From: Simmondsia chinensis
Lineage: Eukaryota; Streptophyta; Magnoliopsida; Caryophyllales; Simmondsiaceae
Assembly (NCBI GenBank): GCA_018398585.1
Contig: JAGTTD010000002.1
Coordinates: forward strand, 34,898,186-34,962,185
DNA length: 64,000 nucleotides
Direction of reading: 5' to 3'
Shown here: positions 10,697-22,330 of the stretch, piece after piece
Layout of the letters: each line of letters begins with the position of its first letter
How positions within the stretch are numbered: the stretch's first letter is position 1
Translations under genes and position numbers: made by a program
Notes under the pieces: generated by a model
What the model was told of the DNA's origin: nothing
Databases searched by the model: none
What the model saw: the letters and a program-made list of their open reading frames with translations, nothing else

Positions 10697-10858
10697 ATCC
10701 CCTAGGGACATAGCATGGTGGTTGGATCGTTGGTTGCCAAACTAGGCATCCCGGGATCGAATCCCACCGTGGGCAAATGTGGTAGTCCTCTTTGAGGACT
10801 TGAGGGGTATATCCCCCCCCCCCCCCGGCTTTACCATTGTTTAAAAAAAAAAAAAACA
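10697..10858 (+). mobile_element. tRNA-derived SINE with poly(A) tail
   Basis: Flanked by an 18-bp perfect TSD, AACTAGTAGTATTTAAAG (10679-10696 and 10859-10876). The 5' part carries Pol III-type boxes: A box TAGCATGGTGG (about 10711) and B box GGATCGAATCCC (about 10753). A run of about 14 C is followed by an A-rich tail (10843-10856). Unlike the TTG-tailed SINEs here, this is a typical poly(A) plant SINE. Confidence 0.85.
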
Positions 10859-10894
10859 AACTAGTAGTATTTAAAGGCAAACCAACTAACTAGA

Positions 10895-13887
10895 TGATGA
10901 GTGCGTAGTGGAAAATTTTTGGGAATGACGAGGATTTAACAGCCTTTCCTTCAATTTTATTAATAACTAATAAAAACAAAGAGGAATATAGAATTTAATT
11001 CTAATTCTCATCCTTGATAATAGAAAGAATTAAAAATTTATAAAATAAATCTAAACAATTGAATACCCAAAACAACATAATTCCTTCTTGTGTTTATAGA
11101 GGAGTTACTTGACTCTAAATAAAACACTAAAAGCTATATAAAATACTAGAAGATAAATATAAAGAATAAAAGGTAAATCTGAGGTTTAAACTAATCCTAA
11201 TCTATGTCAATCTCTATCTTCGCCGGTAGTCAAACTCTATCTACACCGCATCCCAGCCATATAACCAATCCTCATGCCACCAACCCATCTCCTGCCGTGC
11301 ATCGCCATAGCCGAGCCGCTTACCATTCTTGTTGCCAACCAACCCTTGTCGCCATGCTATCTGCCAAAGAAGGCGGGACTGCATCATTCTCTCCGGTCTG
11401 GAGAGAATTCGTCCTCGAATTCGTTGGCGGATCATTTGATTCACCCGCCTAGCCATGCTTCCTTACACCTAGACTCTATCTTATCAACCTCCAAGTTGCC
11501 AAACTTACCCAGTTGTGGTTCGTTACCCCAGCTTGCCAAGATGTTTGCCTAATCTTGCCCTGCCAAGGTGTAGGCGACATCATCCTCTCCTAGCTGAAGA
11601 GAATTCACCCTCGAACTCGCCAATGGGTCTTCTTGATTACCGTTACCAAGTTGAGTTTCCTCACGCCAACCCCCAATCTTGTCGAGCTCCAATCCACCAT
11701 GCTTTCCCCAGTGTGGGTTGTTGAATCTTTTGCCAATATTCAAATCGTAGTTTGTCCCCTCAAGGTGTGGACGGCATCATTGATTGGAGTTTATCCCGCC
11801 ATGCCTAGACTTCCTTTGGTGACAAAGGTGCCGTGAACCCTGGAGGTCTATAAGCCACCAGCGTTCCAAGGCTGACTTGGTGTTGGAGCCTATCCGGTAA
11901 CTTTCCTCCCAATATCTGACTCTTCCACCGTGAACTTTCCCCTATCGCCAGCACAACTCTCTGTAATTCTTTCGACTCTTCAACGTTCTCTATTCTGCCA
12001 TCAAGATACCCCTGCCAAGTTTCATTCTTTGTTGGCGTCAATATAGCTGATCCGCCCTTCTGATTCACTCGGATTTAACTCCTAGCAAGTAGTCTCCACA
12101 CTAGGCACCTGAAATCCTCATGAACCGTAAGGCTTACTCAGTACTGATTCCTCCTTCTCGGTAGGGAGTCTTCAAGAACCCAGTCTTTCCGGTGTTGTTC
12201 CTTCGTTATTGGCAGTAAGCAATATGCCAACCCTTCCGGACAAGCCTCCTTTGATAGACTCTCTACCTTTTATGACACCTCCTCCTCGTCATGGATTGGC
12301 TCATCATATGTGGGCTCATCAAATATGGGTGGAGAAGACAAATCAAGAAGTGTCGCCTTAACATAGATAGGTCCTTCCCTGATAACGCCTACTGGTGTAG
12401 ACGCCGACTAGTACTCGCCAACTTCATTGGTGGACACGACTCTCTTTTCTGGCTTTGGGCCTTTGGTCTTCGACACACATGGCGCCTCAACCTTCTTGGG
12501 TAACAAGATGATCCTCGTTCCCTCAAAGACGAAGCTATATGTGTTACATCGTCCGTTGTGTATGGTGCCTCTATCGTATTGCCACGGGCTCCCCAACAAT
12601 AGATGGCAAGCGTCCATGGTGACAACAGCATACCACACGCCATCCCTATACTTCGACCCAATTGAAAAATTCACCAAGCAATGTTTAGACACGGTTACCT
12701 TGTCTCCTCTCTCGAGCCATGACATCTTGTATGGGTTCGGATGCTCCTCCGTCTTCAACCGTAGCATCTGGACAGCTTCTTTGGAGATGGCGTCCTCACA
12801 ACTCCCAGAATCGATGACTAGGCGGCATACCCTCTCACCAATTGTGCACGTCGTCTGGAAGATGTTGTGTCGAAGCCATTTATCTTCTTCTACTTCTTGA
12901 GGCGTGAAGTCAACCCGCCTGACTAATAGCAAGCGACCCTCATCATCCGCTATCTCCACTTTGCCAAGTGATGCCAACTCATCTTGAGTCTCTTCCGCCA
13001 TTATGACGCCTTCTTCTTCAAGCTCCGAGTTCTTAATCTGGATACCGGATTCCCGCCTCCATTCATCAATATTTGCATTTTTGCCGATATTGAGTAGATG
13101 TTGCCTAGGCCTAGGATCTGATAGCTCAGCATCCGATACCGGATTCTGGATCTCATCTGTCTCCTCTTCCTCAGCCCTCGGTGTTAATGGGTGTTAGGGC
13201 TGGGTACCTAGTTCCAAGTCGGGATTTGTCCCCAGTTGAATCAAGCGACACTCGACTCGCCAAAATCTCGCTTCCACCTCCTCGAATCTCCTCTTGTTTT
13301 GCCGTTGAACATCATGATCGAAAACGTCTCCGACGGCAACATACCTCTGTTGCCCACGAGCCGTCTCAGAAGTCGTTCTGAGCTCTAATACCAACTGATA
13401 CAGCGTGTAGTGGAAGATTTTTGGGAATGGGAAGGATTTAACAGCCTTCCCTTCAATTTTATTAATAACAAAATAAAAACAAAGAGGAAAATTGAATTCA
13501 ATTCTAATTATCGCCCTTGAGAATAGAAAGAACTAAAGAACTCATAAAATAAACCTAAACAATTGAATCCCCAAAGCAACCTAATTCCTCTTGTATTTAT
13601 AGAGGAGCTACAACTCTAAATAAAACACTAAAAGCTAAATAAAATACTAGAAGATAAATATAAACAATAAAAGACAAATATGAAATTTAAACTAATCCTA
13701 ATTTAAGTCAATCTCTATCTTCACCGTTGGTCACACTCTATCTTCACCGCGTTCAACGTTCACCGCATCCCAGCCATGCCGCCATCCCATCTCCTGCCGT
13801 GTATCGCCGTAGCCGAGCCTCTTACTATTCTTGCCGCCAACAATCCTTGCCGCCATGCTATCTGCCAAAGGAGGCGGGGCTGCATCA
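10895..13887 (-). mobile_element. Non-autonomous Ty3/gypsy element with gag start and protease only
   Basis: Two LTRs of about 492 bp (10895-11386 and 13396-13887; TGATGCAG... ends on the minus strand) enclose 2.0 kb. The 5' LTR is the right one: next to it lies TTGGTATTAGAGC (minus strand, 13381-13393), a tRNA-Met primer site. A purine tract (GGAGAGAA) precedes the left LTR. TSD CTAGA / CTAGG (4 of 5). Coding content is a short gag-like start (13190-13393) and the protease ORF at 12408-13001. No reverse transcriptase, RNase H or integrase is found, and a 2.0-kb interior cannot hold them, so it must have used proteins supplied in trans. Confidence 0.85.
12408..13001 (-). CDS. Gypsy retrotransposon aspartic protease (gag-pol fragment)
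   Basis: A 197-codon open frame from ATG at 13001. It contains the retropepsin-like block of plant gypsy elements: RLVIDSGSCEDAISKEAV (catalytic Asp in DSG, about residues 62-65), then LRLKTEEHPNPYKMSWL, VNFSIGSKYRDGVWYAVV, MDACHLLLGSPWQYDRG and NTYSFVFEGTRI. This DACH-LLG-PWQYDR order is characteristic of Ty3/gypsy Pol, in which the protease cleaves the polyprotein. Here the frame closes before any reverse transcriptase, though the catalytic triad and flap region are uninterrupted. The only upstream coding is a short gag-like peptide near 13194-13393 (FEEVEARFWRVE) in another frame. Confidence 0.85.
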   Translation of the reverse strand: MAEETQDELASLGKVEIADDEGRLLLVRRVDFTPQEVEEDKWLRHNIFQTTCTIGERVCRLVIDSGSCEDAISKEAVQMLRLKTEEHPNPYKMSWLERGDKVTVSKHCLVNFSIGSKYRDGVWYAVVTMDACHLLLGSPWQYDRGTIHNGRCNTYSFVFEGTRIILLPKKVEAPCVSKTKGPKPEKRVVSTNEVGEY

Positions 13888-14058
13888 CTAGGCATGTCCT
13901 ATGTATACATTCGAGATTAATACATGAATTCCCCTACGAGTATTGGTGCTCTCTGTAAAATTTTTATTTATTGGTCAGTTGGAAGTTATTGTTTTGAAGT
14001 AGAGTTTTTCATTAATTCATGCCTAGATAGAAGTGGACAAATACCGATAAAAATCTTA

Positions 14059-15150
14059 GGCTCTGTTTGTTTCAGGGGAAAACCACATTCTAGGAAGTGG
14101 TTTTCCCCTTTTCCTTTATTTGGGGCATCATTAGCTTACGGAAAAGGTTTTCCAAAGAAAAACCTTTTCCCTCAAATTAGGGATAATGACTTCCCTTTCA
14201 AAATGGGGAAAGTCGCGATTCTAAGCGGCTCGAAAACCTTCGCGATTATTATCATGCAAATCGAGATCGAATCAAAATCAACCAAACTGCACTGTAGGCA
14301 TTTAACATCACAACATCGGACAAGAATTAGACTGAATAATTAAAAGCAACTTGAATATTACTTTGTTATTGTTGCAACAGAACAACTTTATTCAAGTTGA
14401 ATTATTATATAATATTTTAGAAAAAAAATTATCTAGTTAATATTTTAGCATTTATTACATAGGTACTATGACATTTCAATAATATATAATGATGTGCCCT
14501 GAAGTTTAAATTTTTGTTTTCATAAATCAGATGTCTCTTGCCAAAATTTAGTATATTTTAAATAAAAATAACAATCTATATGTATCATATATTATAATGT
14601 AATAATTTCTTTTGTCCAAAAATGCTAACATGACATATTTTTTTTATTATATATAAGTAATTTTTATTAGAATGTGGACAACCTTTTGATAATATAATAT
14701 TTGTACCATCAGTTTTTTGACAAAAATTAGTCGAATTTTAATAAAAATTTACCAGATTTTAACACAGTATATACACAAGCGATAAAATTTCTTATATCAT
14801 TACACCTCATTGTATATATTAAAATGATAGAGTATTTAGATGATAAATGCTCAAATTTTAGAATACCTAAGAAGTAATTTTTCTAATTTATACAGCTTTG
14901 ATAGTTAGCTTTTTATTTTTTTACTTCATATATGTTGTATTATTATTTACGTTGTCCTATAAAAAGATATAAAATGATTGGTGAAAAATATTTTTTTAAA
15001 ACATACAAGAAGACATCACAATGGGGAATTGAGTTTTCCTTTGAAACAAACAACGGAAAATTACACTCGGAATTTATATTTCCTTGGAAAACCTTTTCCG
15101 AAGAAAAATCAATTCCTAGATTCTACTTTTCCGTAAAAATAAATGGAGCC
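14059..15150. mobile_element. Harbinger/Tourist-like non-autonomous element (copy 1)
   Basis: Ends GGCTCTGTTTGTTT and AAATAAATGGAGCC, flanked on both sides by TTA (14056-14058 and 15151-15153), the TSD of PIF/Harbinger elements. Subterminal GGAAAACC / GGTTTTCC blocks pair with each other. The interior is AT-rich, without a transposase frame. It is homologous, in inverse orientation, to 30222-31160: both share TTAACATCACAACATCGGAC and flanking sequence. Confidence 0.8.
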
Positions 15151-15596
15151 TTAATGTCAGACCGAAATTAGATTGGATAATGTTATTTTGATCTAATTTT
15201 GCACAATTTTAGTTTAAACTAATATTTTATCACATCTAAGATATTCAACACTTGAAACTTGGACCAGACTAAAATTGGATCGAATTAAAGACAGTGTGAC
15301 TCTTGACTATTATTTCTGTAGAATAATGTTTTCTTCAAAGCAAATTAAAGAAAGGAAAATTTTCATAAAACCACCTTACATTTTTAAGTGGTTTTGTAAA
15401 ATTAACTTAATTTTTTTTCTTTGTAAGAAACCACCTTGTTTTTGCAAAAAATTTGCAATGTCACACCTTATGATAGTTTCCATCAGTTCAAGTGCTGCGT
15501 ATTGGGCTTCTTTTAACTAAAACAACATGTTTAGACATTATCAGTTCAGCAACAATTATCAAATGATCATTGTACCCTTGGTTTAAAAAGAAATTC

Positions 15597-16028
15597 ACTC
15601 TTTGCACTTTTAGTTTCATATAATAGCCCCTTAAGCTTTGTAATTAAATATAATTCACCCCCTATGAACAAATTATTTTTGTTTACTATGTTATTATTTA
15701 CTCTTTGCACTTTTAATTTCATATAATAGCCCCTTAAGCTTTGTAATTAAATATATACACCCCCTACACTTTAAATATACATGACTTACCCCCTGAACTT
15801 TGTTCCAAAGCATAACGCACTTTGTAGTAGAGGTGGCCATGGGCCGGGCCCGGTATGTATATATATGTATATGTATACGTATATATACATATATATGTAT
15901 ATGTATATACGTATATACACTTTAAATTTAGCACTTGAACTTTGTTATTATATATAACTTACCCCCCCAAACTTTGTTCCAAAACGTTAACACACTTCTT
16001 AGTAGAGGTGGCCATGGCCGGGCCCGGC
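15597..16028. repeat. Tandem duplications and AT-rich cruciform-prone tract
   Basis: A 55-bp unit (ACTCTTTGCACTTTTA...TTAAATATA) occurs at about 15597 and 15700. A second unit (CCCCC-AAACTTTGTTCCAAA...TAGTAGAGGTGGCCATGG) occurs at about 15780-15862 and 15961-16028, so the hAT 5' end is duplicated. Between them, 15856-15918 is an alternating TATGTATA tract able to fold on itself. Confidence 0.6.
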
Positions 16029-16029
16029 T

Positions 16030-16076
<47 letters not shown>

Positions 16077-16126
16077 CACATATATACATATATGTATACA
16101 TATGTACATATACATACATAATATAC

Positions 16127-16247
16127 ATTCCTCGGAAACAACCTCTTGTCAGGGTCTCACCCTGATGGGGTGAGGTTGCGTACATCATACACCCTCAGAC
16201 CCTGCATGAGCGGGAGCTCTTGTGGCACTAGGAATGTTGTTGTTGTT
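16127..16247 (+). mobile_element. Au-like SINE, 5' truncated
   Basis: Sequence from TCCTCGGAAACAACCTCTTG through AGGTTGCGTACATCATACAC to GCGGGAGCTCTTGTGGCACT and four TTG units matches the Au-like part of the other SINEs here but lacks the 5S-like head. No TSD discerned because microsatellites flank it. Confidence 0.65.
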
Positions 16248-16249
16248 GT

Positions 16250-16289
<40 letters not shown>

Positions 16290-16547
16290 GATGAATAATA
16301 TAATATACAAATACAATACAACACAATCATAATTATAAATATATTTAATAGAATATAATGTATCATAAATTGTTAAAAAATACAATTATAACAATATGAT
16401 ACTACTATTTAAAATTACAAATATATTTTATAAAAGAAAATATATTATAAAACAAAGAATTAGAACAATATAAATAACTTAGTCTAAATTTGCTGCGGTT
16501 GGTGCAGGACTTGCTGTACTAGTGATATAGTCGTTTCCTCGCCCCCG

Positions 16548-17000
16548 TTTCTTTTTTCTTTATGAGCGTTTCCTCCTCAATCACCTCCTCGATTTCTTCA
16601 GCCATTAGGTTAGCCTCATTCACCACTCGAGGTGCCTTATCAGTCGAAGCCAACGACAGGTGCGCCTCGCGATTTTCAATGAGTTTCAGAAGTTTAGCCA
16701 AGTGTTTCTTTCCTCTTCTTGTGAGCATTCAACACTTTCATAAAATGCGTACCAACGTTTTACACATCTCACATAAGAACTTCAACTTTGTGTAATGTTG
16801 GTGTGCATTCTATGAAAGTGTTGAATGCTCACAAGAGGGGGAAAGAAACACATGGCTAAACTTCTAAAACTCATTGAAAATCGCTAGGCGAACCTGACAC
16901 TGGCCTTAACCGATAAGGCGCCTCGAGTGGTGAATGAGGCGAACCCAGTGGCTGAAAAAACGGAAGAGGTGATCGAGGAGGAAACGCTCGTAAAGAAAGA
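16548..17000. repeat. Inverted repeat, about 215-bp arms and 22-nt loop, with a duplicated coding-like segment
   Basis: The left arm (16548-16766) and right arm (16789-17000) are imperfect reverse complements; the loop is 16767-16788. Each arm read outward from the loop encodes the same peptide beginning MLTR(R/G)GKKH(L/M)AKLLKLIENR and continuing through TDKAPRVVNEAN to an acidic EEVIEEET stretch. The left arm keeps an open frame (16728-16519, minus); the right arm has an early stop. I do not recognise the peptide; it could be a transposase N-terminus or a captured host fragment. A transcript across it would form a long double-stranded RNA. Confidence 0.72.
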
Positions 17001-18066
17001 AGAAGGGGAGGGGGGGGGGGGGGGGGGAGGAAACAACTGTAGCACCAATACAGAGATTTGAACTTCTACAAACTTTTACGAGCAGAACATAGTTGAAACT
17101 TCGAACTTGAGAGATTGGCCGTAAAAATATTGTATGTAAGTAAGTAGAGAAGAGAGAATTGAAGAAATTGTTGTGTGATAAAATGAAAAAATGAGGTTAG
17201 TATTTATAGAGAAAAAAATGAATTTCTTTTTTTGTCATTGGGGTGTGACAGTGTCACAATGATGCCCCCAGCCAACACGAGCCCGGCCCGACCTGGCCCA
17301 TTGGCCACCTTTACTTCTTAGAGATTAACATATTTAAAATAAAAAAAATGCAAAATTAAAAAAAATTAAATAAATTATGAAAAAGTAATTTTTGGAAAAA
17401 GTTTTAAAACATATAGTAATATTTTTTAACTTTAATTTTTCAAAAATTCTTTTTTCAAAATTCTTTTTCAAAATTTTAAATTTATTGATCTCATTTTAAA
17501 ATTTATATTTTTAAGAATATTATTAAATTTTATCTTTTAGTATTTTTTATGAAAATTTAAAAATATTTTATTATCTTCTAAATTTATAATGTTATTACTA
17601 TTACTAACTAAAAGATATCTTGTGTAAATATTAGAAAATATTTTTTTAATTTCATATATTTTTTAATTTCAAAACTAGATTTTTTTAAATTTTTTGAATT
17701 TTTGTATATTCTTTAATTTCTTATTTTTTTAATTGTGAAGGGTATAATGGTAATTTGATATATGTTATTGAATTAATAATGCCTAACACATCGTTTTGGT
17801 CAAAAGGAGCCCAATACGCACCACTTGAACTAACAGAATTAACAGAGATAATGGAATCTATCATAAGGTTTGACATTGCAAATGTTTTGCAAAAGTAAGG
17901 TGGTTTCCTACAAAGAAGAAAAATTAAGGTGGTTCTATGGGAATGCCTACAAAAGTAAGGTGGTTTTATGAAAATTTTCCTAGCACTTTGTTTGGCAACT
18001 GGGTAAAGGCGGAGAGTAAAGAGGGTTAAAGAGGGAGAGGATAAGGTAATATCCTACCCTTATTTG

Positions 18067-19108
18067 TAGGGGTGTTCAAAAAAATCCGTAACCAAAATTC
18101 CGAAATATTGACCCGAAAATACGGTTAACCGTACCGAATTTTCGGTTCGGTTAACCAAACCGAATAAATTTGCTTATTTTGGACGGTAATAGTTAGTGAT
18201 TTTGTCCATTTCGGTTAACCGAATTACAGAAATAATATATATGATGTATATATTTTTACATTTTTGTAATATTATATTATTCACTAAGTATGTTTTTGGA
18301 CCATATAAGTTTTTTTTTGGTAAATCAGTGATATATACCATATAAGATCAAAAAATATGTACAAGTCTACGAGGGACATACCTTAAGTTAAGGCCAAAGG
18401 CCTATATCAAAGAATCAATTGAAGAAAGAAACAAACCAAGAAGTATCAACGGTCAACATGACCAAACAAAGGGAACAAAACAAACGAGAGCAAACAAAGC
18501 TAGTGCTCAATCCTCCACTCCTGCAAAAGCTGCGAGTGGCGATGCACACCACGAAGCGTAGGAGCAGCAATAAGACGGCTGCGAACCAATCATGTGATCT
18601 CCTCAGTGACAACTGCAGAAGGCCTAGACTAGGAGCAATGAATCCTCAGGTTACGCTTTAAGATCAACTTTATCTTTTTTTCCCCAATTAATCTCCTATC
18701 ATAGAGTTATCGTGCCTTACTGGTATATCTCAAATACTAACGAAGCACTACTTTGCGACAATTTAGTATTATTAGTTTGCTTACATATTGGTTAAAATGA
18801 TATATTAACGTTCAATTTTTTAGAATTTGATTATAGACTCATAATTTATTGAGTATTCTCACGTTTAAAGTATTTTTTGAACATTTAGAAACCATTAGAG
18901 AGATGCATCATATAACATGAAAGAGGCGCTTTATTATTTTTTCGGTTATCGGTTAACCGACATAATCGACCGAATTACCGATTTACGGAAAGTCGGTTAA
19001 CCGGTCTGTTCGGTTACGGTAACGGTTAGAGATTTTTGAGTATTTTGGTTATGGTTAACTGAACCAAAATACTTTTCGGTACAGTTAACCGAACCATGAA
19101 CACCCATA
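18067..19108. mobile_element. hAT-like element rich in CGGTTAACCG
   Basis: Termini TAGGGGTGTTCA and TGAACACCCATA with an exact 8-bp TSD CTTATTTG (18059-18066 and 19109-19116). Subterminal regions repeat CGGTTAACCG and CCGAATT variants in both orientations. No transposase. A distinct insertion occupies about 18309-18660. Confidence 0.85.
18309..18660 (-). mobile_element. Probable truncated LINE 3' end
   Basis: A run of T followed by GGTAAATCAG and GC-richer sequence unlike the surrounding hAT element, in the layout of a minus-strand LINE 3' end. No protein homology is recognised and the TSD is unclear. Confidence 0.35.
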
Positions 19109-19290
19109 CTTATTTGGATATGTCAAATTAAGAAGGGTAAGGGTAAAGAGGGGTAAATGAGTTACCCTTATTTGGCAATTAGGTAAAGGGGTAAGGGTAA
19201 AGAGACTTATAGTTAAAATAAAGATAAATGTGTCCAAAAATTTTTATAAATTACCCTTACTCTCCTTTGCTCCCCAATTTGGGGGTTAAA

Positions 19291-19744
19291 TGATACAGAG
19301 TTCAAATTCCACAAATCCAAAAGTAACCGGAAATAGAGTTTTGGGGAAGAAGAAGAAATAGAGGAAATAGGGAGAAATAGGGAGAAGAAGAAGAAAGAAG
19401 ATAAGGAGAAATTGTATTAAGTTTTAGCCTAAAGCCTAACTAAGCTCATCTTAATCTATTTATACTAAGACATTAAAAAGGGAAATAACAAATTAGTTCC
19501 AAAACTCACAAAGAAAACAAGAAAAATAACAAAATAGCTGAAAAGCTATGCAGAGGCACGAGCCGGGCACGTGCCCTTAACTGCCTTCCAGATCACGTGC
19601 CGTGCACATGGACTGGAGCTTCCCGCCAAAACTCCAACTGAAAAAACCGAATTTCAAACTCGATTGAACTGGATTTCTGATTTTGCAACTGAATTGGGAC
19701 CCGATAGAACCAAAAAGATCCTAAATCACTAAATCTCTATATCA
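19291..19744. mobile_element. Solo LTR with exact TSD
   Basis: Begins TGATACAGAG and ends CTCTATATCA (perfect TGATA/TATCA inverted ends), 454 bp, flanked by TTAAA at 19286-19290 and 19745-19749. A TATAAATAG-type box is present on the minus strand (near 19461), so the LTR probably reads in that direction. It lies within the TIR element at 17992-19885. Confidence 0.8.
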
Positions 19745-20829
19745 TTAAAGAAATTGGGGGGTAAAGAGGGGTAAGAAATTACCCCTCATTATCCCCCTTT
19801 ACCCCTTGAATAAATTTGCAAAACGAGGATAAAAAATTACCCTCCTTTACCCCTCTTTACCCTATTGCCAAATATGGGGTAAAAGGAAACTATTTCTAGT
19901 GTGTTCTTTTCCTCAAAAAATGCATTCAATAGAAAATATTTTTCATATAAAGATAACTTCAAAAAATAAATTAGTTATATTTATGTAAAATTGATAAATT
20001 ATGCTGAATCTATGTCAATTGTGTCATTTTGTTTCTGCTCAATCCTCAGTAACTTCATATCTTCTTTATATTGTGTTCTCCACAGCATGTCAAACTTACT
20101 CCGCCCTAATCAAGGGTGAAGTTGTGCCCGTGGAGTTCCTAAATTAGTGCAGTGAATTGATTCCTATTATTTAGAGGAAAACAACCTATATTCTATTAAA
20201 TAATATTTTCAATGGGATAAGATTAAAATATACAACTATTTACTGTGAAGGAAATTATACTCATGAATTGGATTCGATTTAAATACTAAAACAAATATGA
20301 GAAGTAAACGACAATGTAAAAGAGAACAAATAAAGAACACAATGATTTTACGTGAAAAACCCTCTTCAATCGAGAGAGGGAAAAACCATGGGTGGAGATG
20401 GAGAATCTTTATTGAACGAAATAATGGAAGAATTACAATTCACTTCCTCTCTCTCTCTAATGACGGTGCTCTTTCTTTTTGGATACCTAATGACGAAACC
20501 CTCACATCATATTTATACTCAGCCTAAACTAGGTCATGCATAGATCGGGTCCCGATCGATCAGTACTTCCCAATTGATCGGTGAGCTTCCTGGATCCTTC
20601 TGTTTTCTGTGTACTTCCCGACTGATAGGCAATACCCCCCGATCGATCAGCGTGCTCACGACAAGCTCCTTCACAAATACAAGGAATTTGAGGTACAACC
20701 TAACAAATCTCCACCTTGAATTAAATTTTACACAAAAGAATGTCTCCACTTTCTCCACAAAACACCCCTCAAGGGCTAAACTCAAAAAAACAAAAAACCC
20801 AACCAAGTCCAAGCAATGCACGAATTTGC

Positions 20830-21440
20830 TGCTAGGTAGAACCTTAGTGAACATGTCAGTGGGATTATCAGCAGTGCCAATTTTCTTCAATTCAACCTTG
20901 CCCTCTTCAATCAGATCCCAAATGAAGTGATGTTTAACATCTATGTACTTTGTCCTGTCATGATGGGTCATCTGATCCTTGGCTAAATGAATCGCTGACT
21001 GACTATCACAATAAATGACAACTGCACCTTGATCAACACTAAGCTCAGTGATTAAGCCCTTCAACCACACAGCTTCTTTAAACGCTTCTATCATTGCTAT
21101 ATACTCTGCCTCTGTAGTTGATTGTGTTGTAACTGACTATAAACAAGCTCTCCAACTAAAAGTGCAATTACCAAGGCAAAAGACATAACCTGAGGTAGAT
21201 TTTCTCTTATCAAGGTCACCATCTGAATCAACATAACCAACTAAATAGCGTCTACTCCTTCTAAACTCCAAACATTTATCAAAAGTGCCACGTAAATATC
21301 TAAGAATCCATTTAACAGCTTGCTAATGCTCTTTTCCTGGATTCGCCATATATTTGCTCACCTTGCTAACAACATGTGCAATATCAGGACGTGTGCACAC
21401 TATAGTGTACATGATACTACCAACTGCACTGGAGTACGGG
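20830..21440 (-). pseudogene. Copia-1 RNase H remnant
   Basis: Reads YSSAVGSIMYTIVCTRPDI-like sequence near 21400, a YVDSDGDLDKRKSTSGYVF segment near 21200, then [26 protein letters not shown] and [20 protein letters not shown] (21094-20850), ending [11 protein letters not shown] stop splits the ATTEAEY region. Typical Ty1/copia RNase H. Confidence 0.85.
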
Positions 21441-21472
21441 ACCTGTGACATATTTCTGATGTCTTCCGCTGT

Positions 21473-22330
21473 CTATGGTGAAGCTAACGCTGAAAGCTTG
21501 AAATGAGCTGGCAAAGGAGTGCTAACTGGTTTAGCATCTTTCATATGAAAATGATCCAGAACTTTCTCAATATACTTCTCCTGAGACAAGTATAGCTTTC
21601 CCACTTTTCGGTCCTTCTTGATTTCCATACCAATCATCTTCTTGGCTGCTCCTAAATCTTTCATTTTGAATTCACTCTTCAGCATAGCTTTTAGTTTGTC
21701 GATATCGGACATATCTTTAGCTGCAATTAACATATCGTCAACATATAATAGAAGATAAATGAATGAACCTGCACTAGTTTGTCTGAAAAAGACACAACTC
21801 TTATATTTGCTTCTGAAAAACCCATGACTGGTCATGAACTGACCAAACCTCTTGTACCACTGTCTTGGCAAGTACCTCAAACCATAAAGGGACCTCTTTA
21901 ACAAACAAACATGGTCTTCTTTTCCTTCAATAACCAAACCTTCAGGCTGACGCATGTAAATACTCTCTTCTAGCTCCCCATGCAGGAATGTAGTTTTCAT
22001 ATCAAGTTGCTGTAATTCTAAATCATGTATGGCTACTAGGGCAATTATCGCTTGAATGGAACTATGTCTAACAACAGGTGAAAAGATATCATGAAAATCA
22101 ATACTATGTCCCTAACGTTAAACTTTAGTTACCAATCGAGCCTTATACCTTGCATCTTCAACTCCTAGAATGCCTTCTTTTCTTTTGAAGACCCATTTGC
22201 AACCAATGATCCTCTTCCCTGTTTGAAGCTTAACAAGCTACCAAGTCTAGTTCTTCTGCAAAGATTCCATCTCTTCGTGTATTGCCATCAAACACTTTTT
22301 TAAATCAGCTCTAAACACAACTCCTGAATA
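21473..22330 (-). pseudogene. Copia-1 reverse transcriptase remnant
   Basis: An open stretch from 22000 to 21473 covers most of the catalytic domain: MKTTFLHGELEESIYMRQPE, LLKRSLYGLRYLPRQWYKRF, LLLYVDDMLIAAKD (YVDD active site intact), FKMKDLGAAKKMIGMEI and LYLSQEKYIEKVL. The upstream part to about 22330 is broken by stops. The Q normally seen in GLKQAPRQW is replaced. Confidence 0.87.

Larger units (their letters stand above)
16003..17313. mobile_element. hAT-type non-autonomous element carrying a SINE and a long hairpin
   Basis: Terminal inverted repeats TAGAGGTGGCCATGG and CCATTGGCCACCTTTA, exact 8-bp TSD CTTCTTAG (15995-16002 and 17314-17321), and subterminal GGGCCGGGCC / GGCCCGGCCC motifs. 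The interior carries (CA)n at about 16030-16066, a SINE (16127-16247), (TA)n at about 16254-16282, and an inverted repeat (16548-17000). No intact transposase. Confidence 0.82.
15354..17980. mobile_element. Mutator-like element with TIRs of about 190 bp, hosting a hAT element
   Basis: The left arm (15354-15530) and right arm (17790-17980) are long inverted repeats; the outer bases GGAAAATTTTCATAAAACCA match perfectly, and inner blocks such as CACCTT, TTTGCAATGTCA and CCTTATGATAG also pair. Long TIRs are typical of Mutator-like elements. No TSD was found (left flank TTAAAGAAA, right TAGCACTTT). No transposase is seen. The interior holds a tandem repeat (15597-15760), the hAT element at 16003-17313, and AT-rich filler at 17314-17790. 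Confidence 0.7.
17992..19885. mobile_element. TIR element with GGTAAAG-rich ends, invaded by a hAT element and a solo LTR
   Basis: The left end TTTGGCAACTGGGTAAAG and right end CTTTACCCTATTGCCAAAT are inverted copies; both ends and the middle (19130-19200) repeat GGGGTAAAG/CTTTACCCC. It is interrupted by the hAT element at 18067-19108 and the solo LTR at 19291-19744. The superfamily is uncertain because I could not settle a TSD. Confidence 0.5.

Noticed and set aside
12427..12900. 157-codon plus-strand ORF
   Set aside because: It is the antisense shadow of the gypsy protease frame at 12408-13001.
15928..16385. Overlapping ORFs of 60-86 aa with YIYIYI or CVCVCV runs
   Set aside because: They translate the (CA)n and (TA)n microsatellites and SINE sequence; no coding signature.
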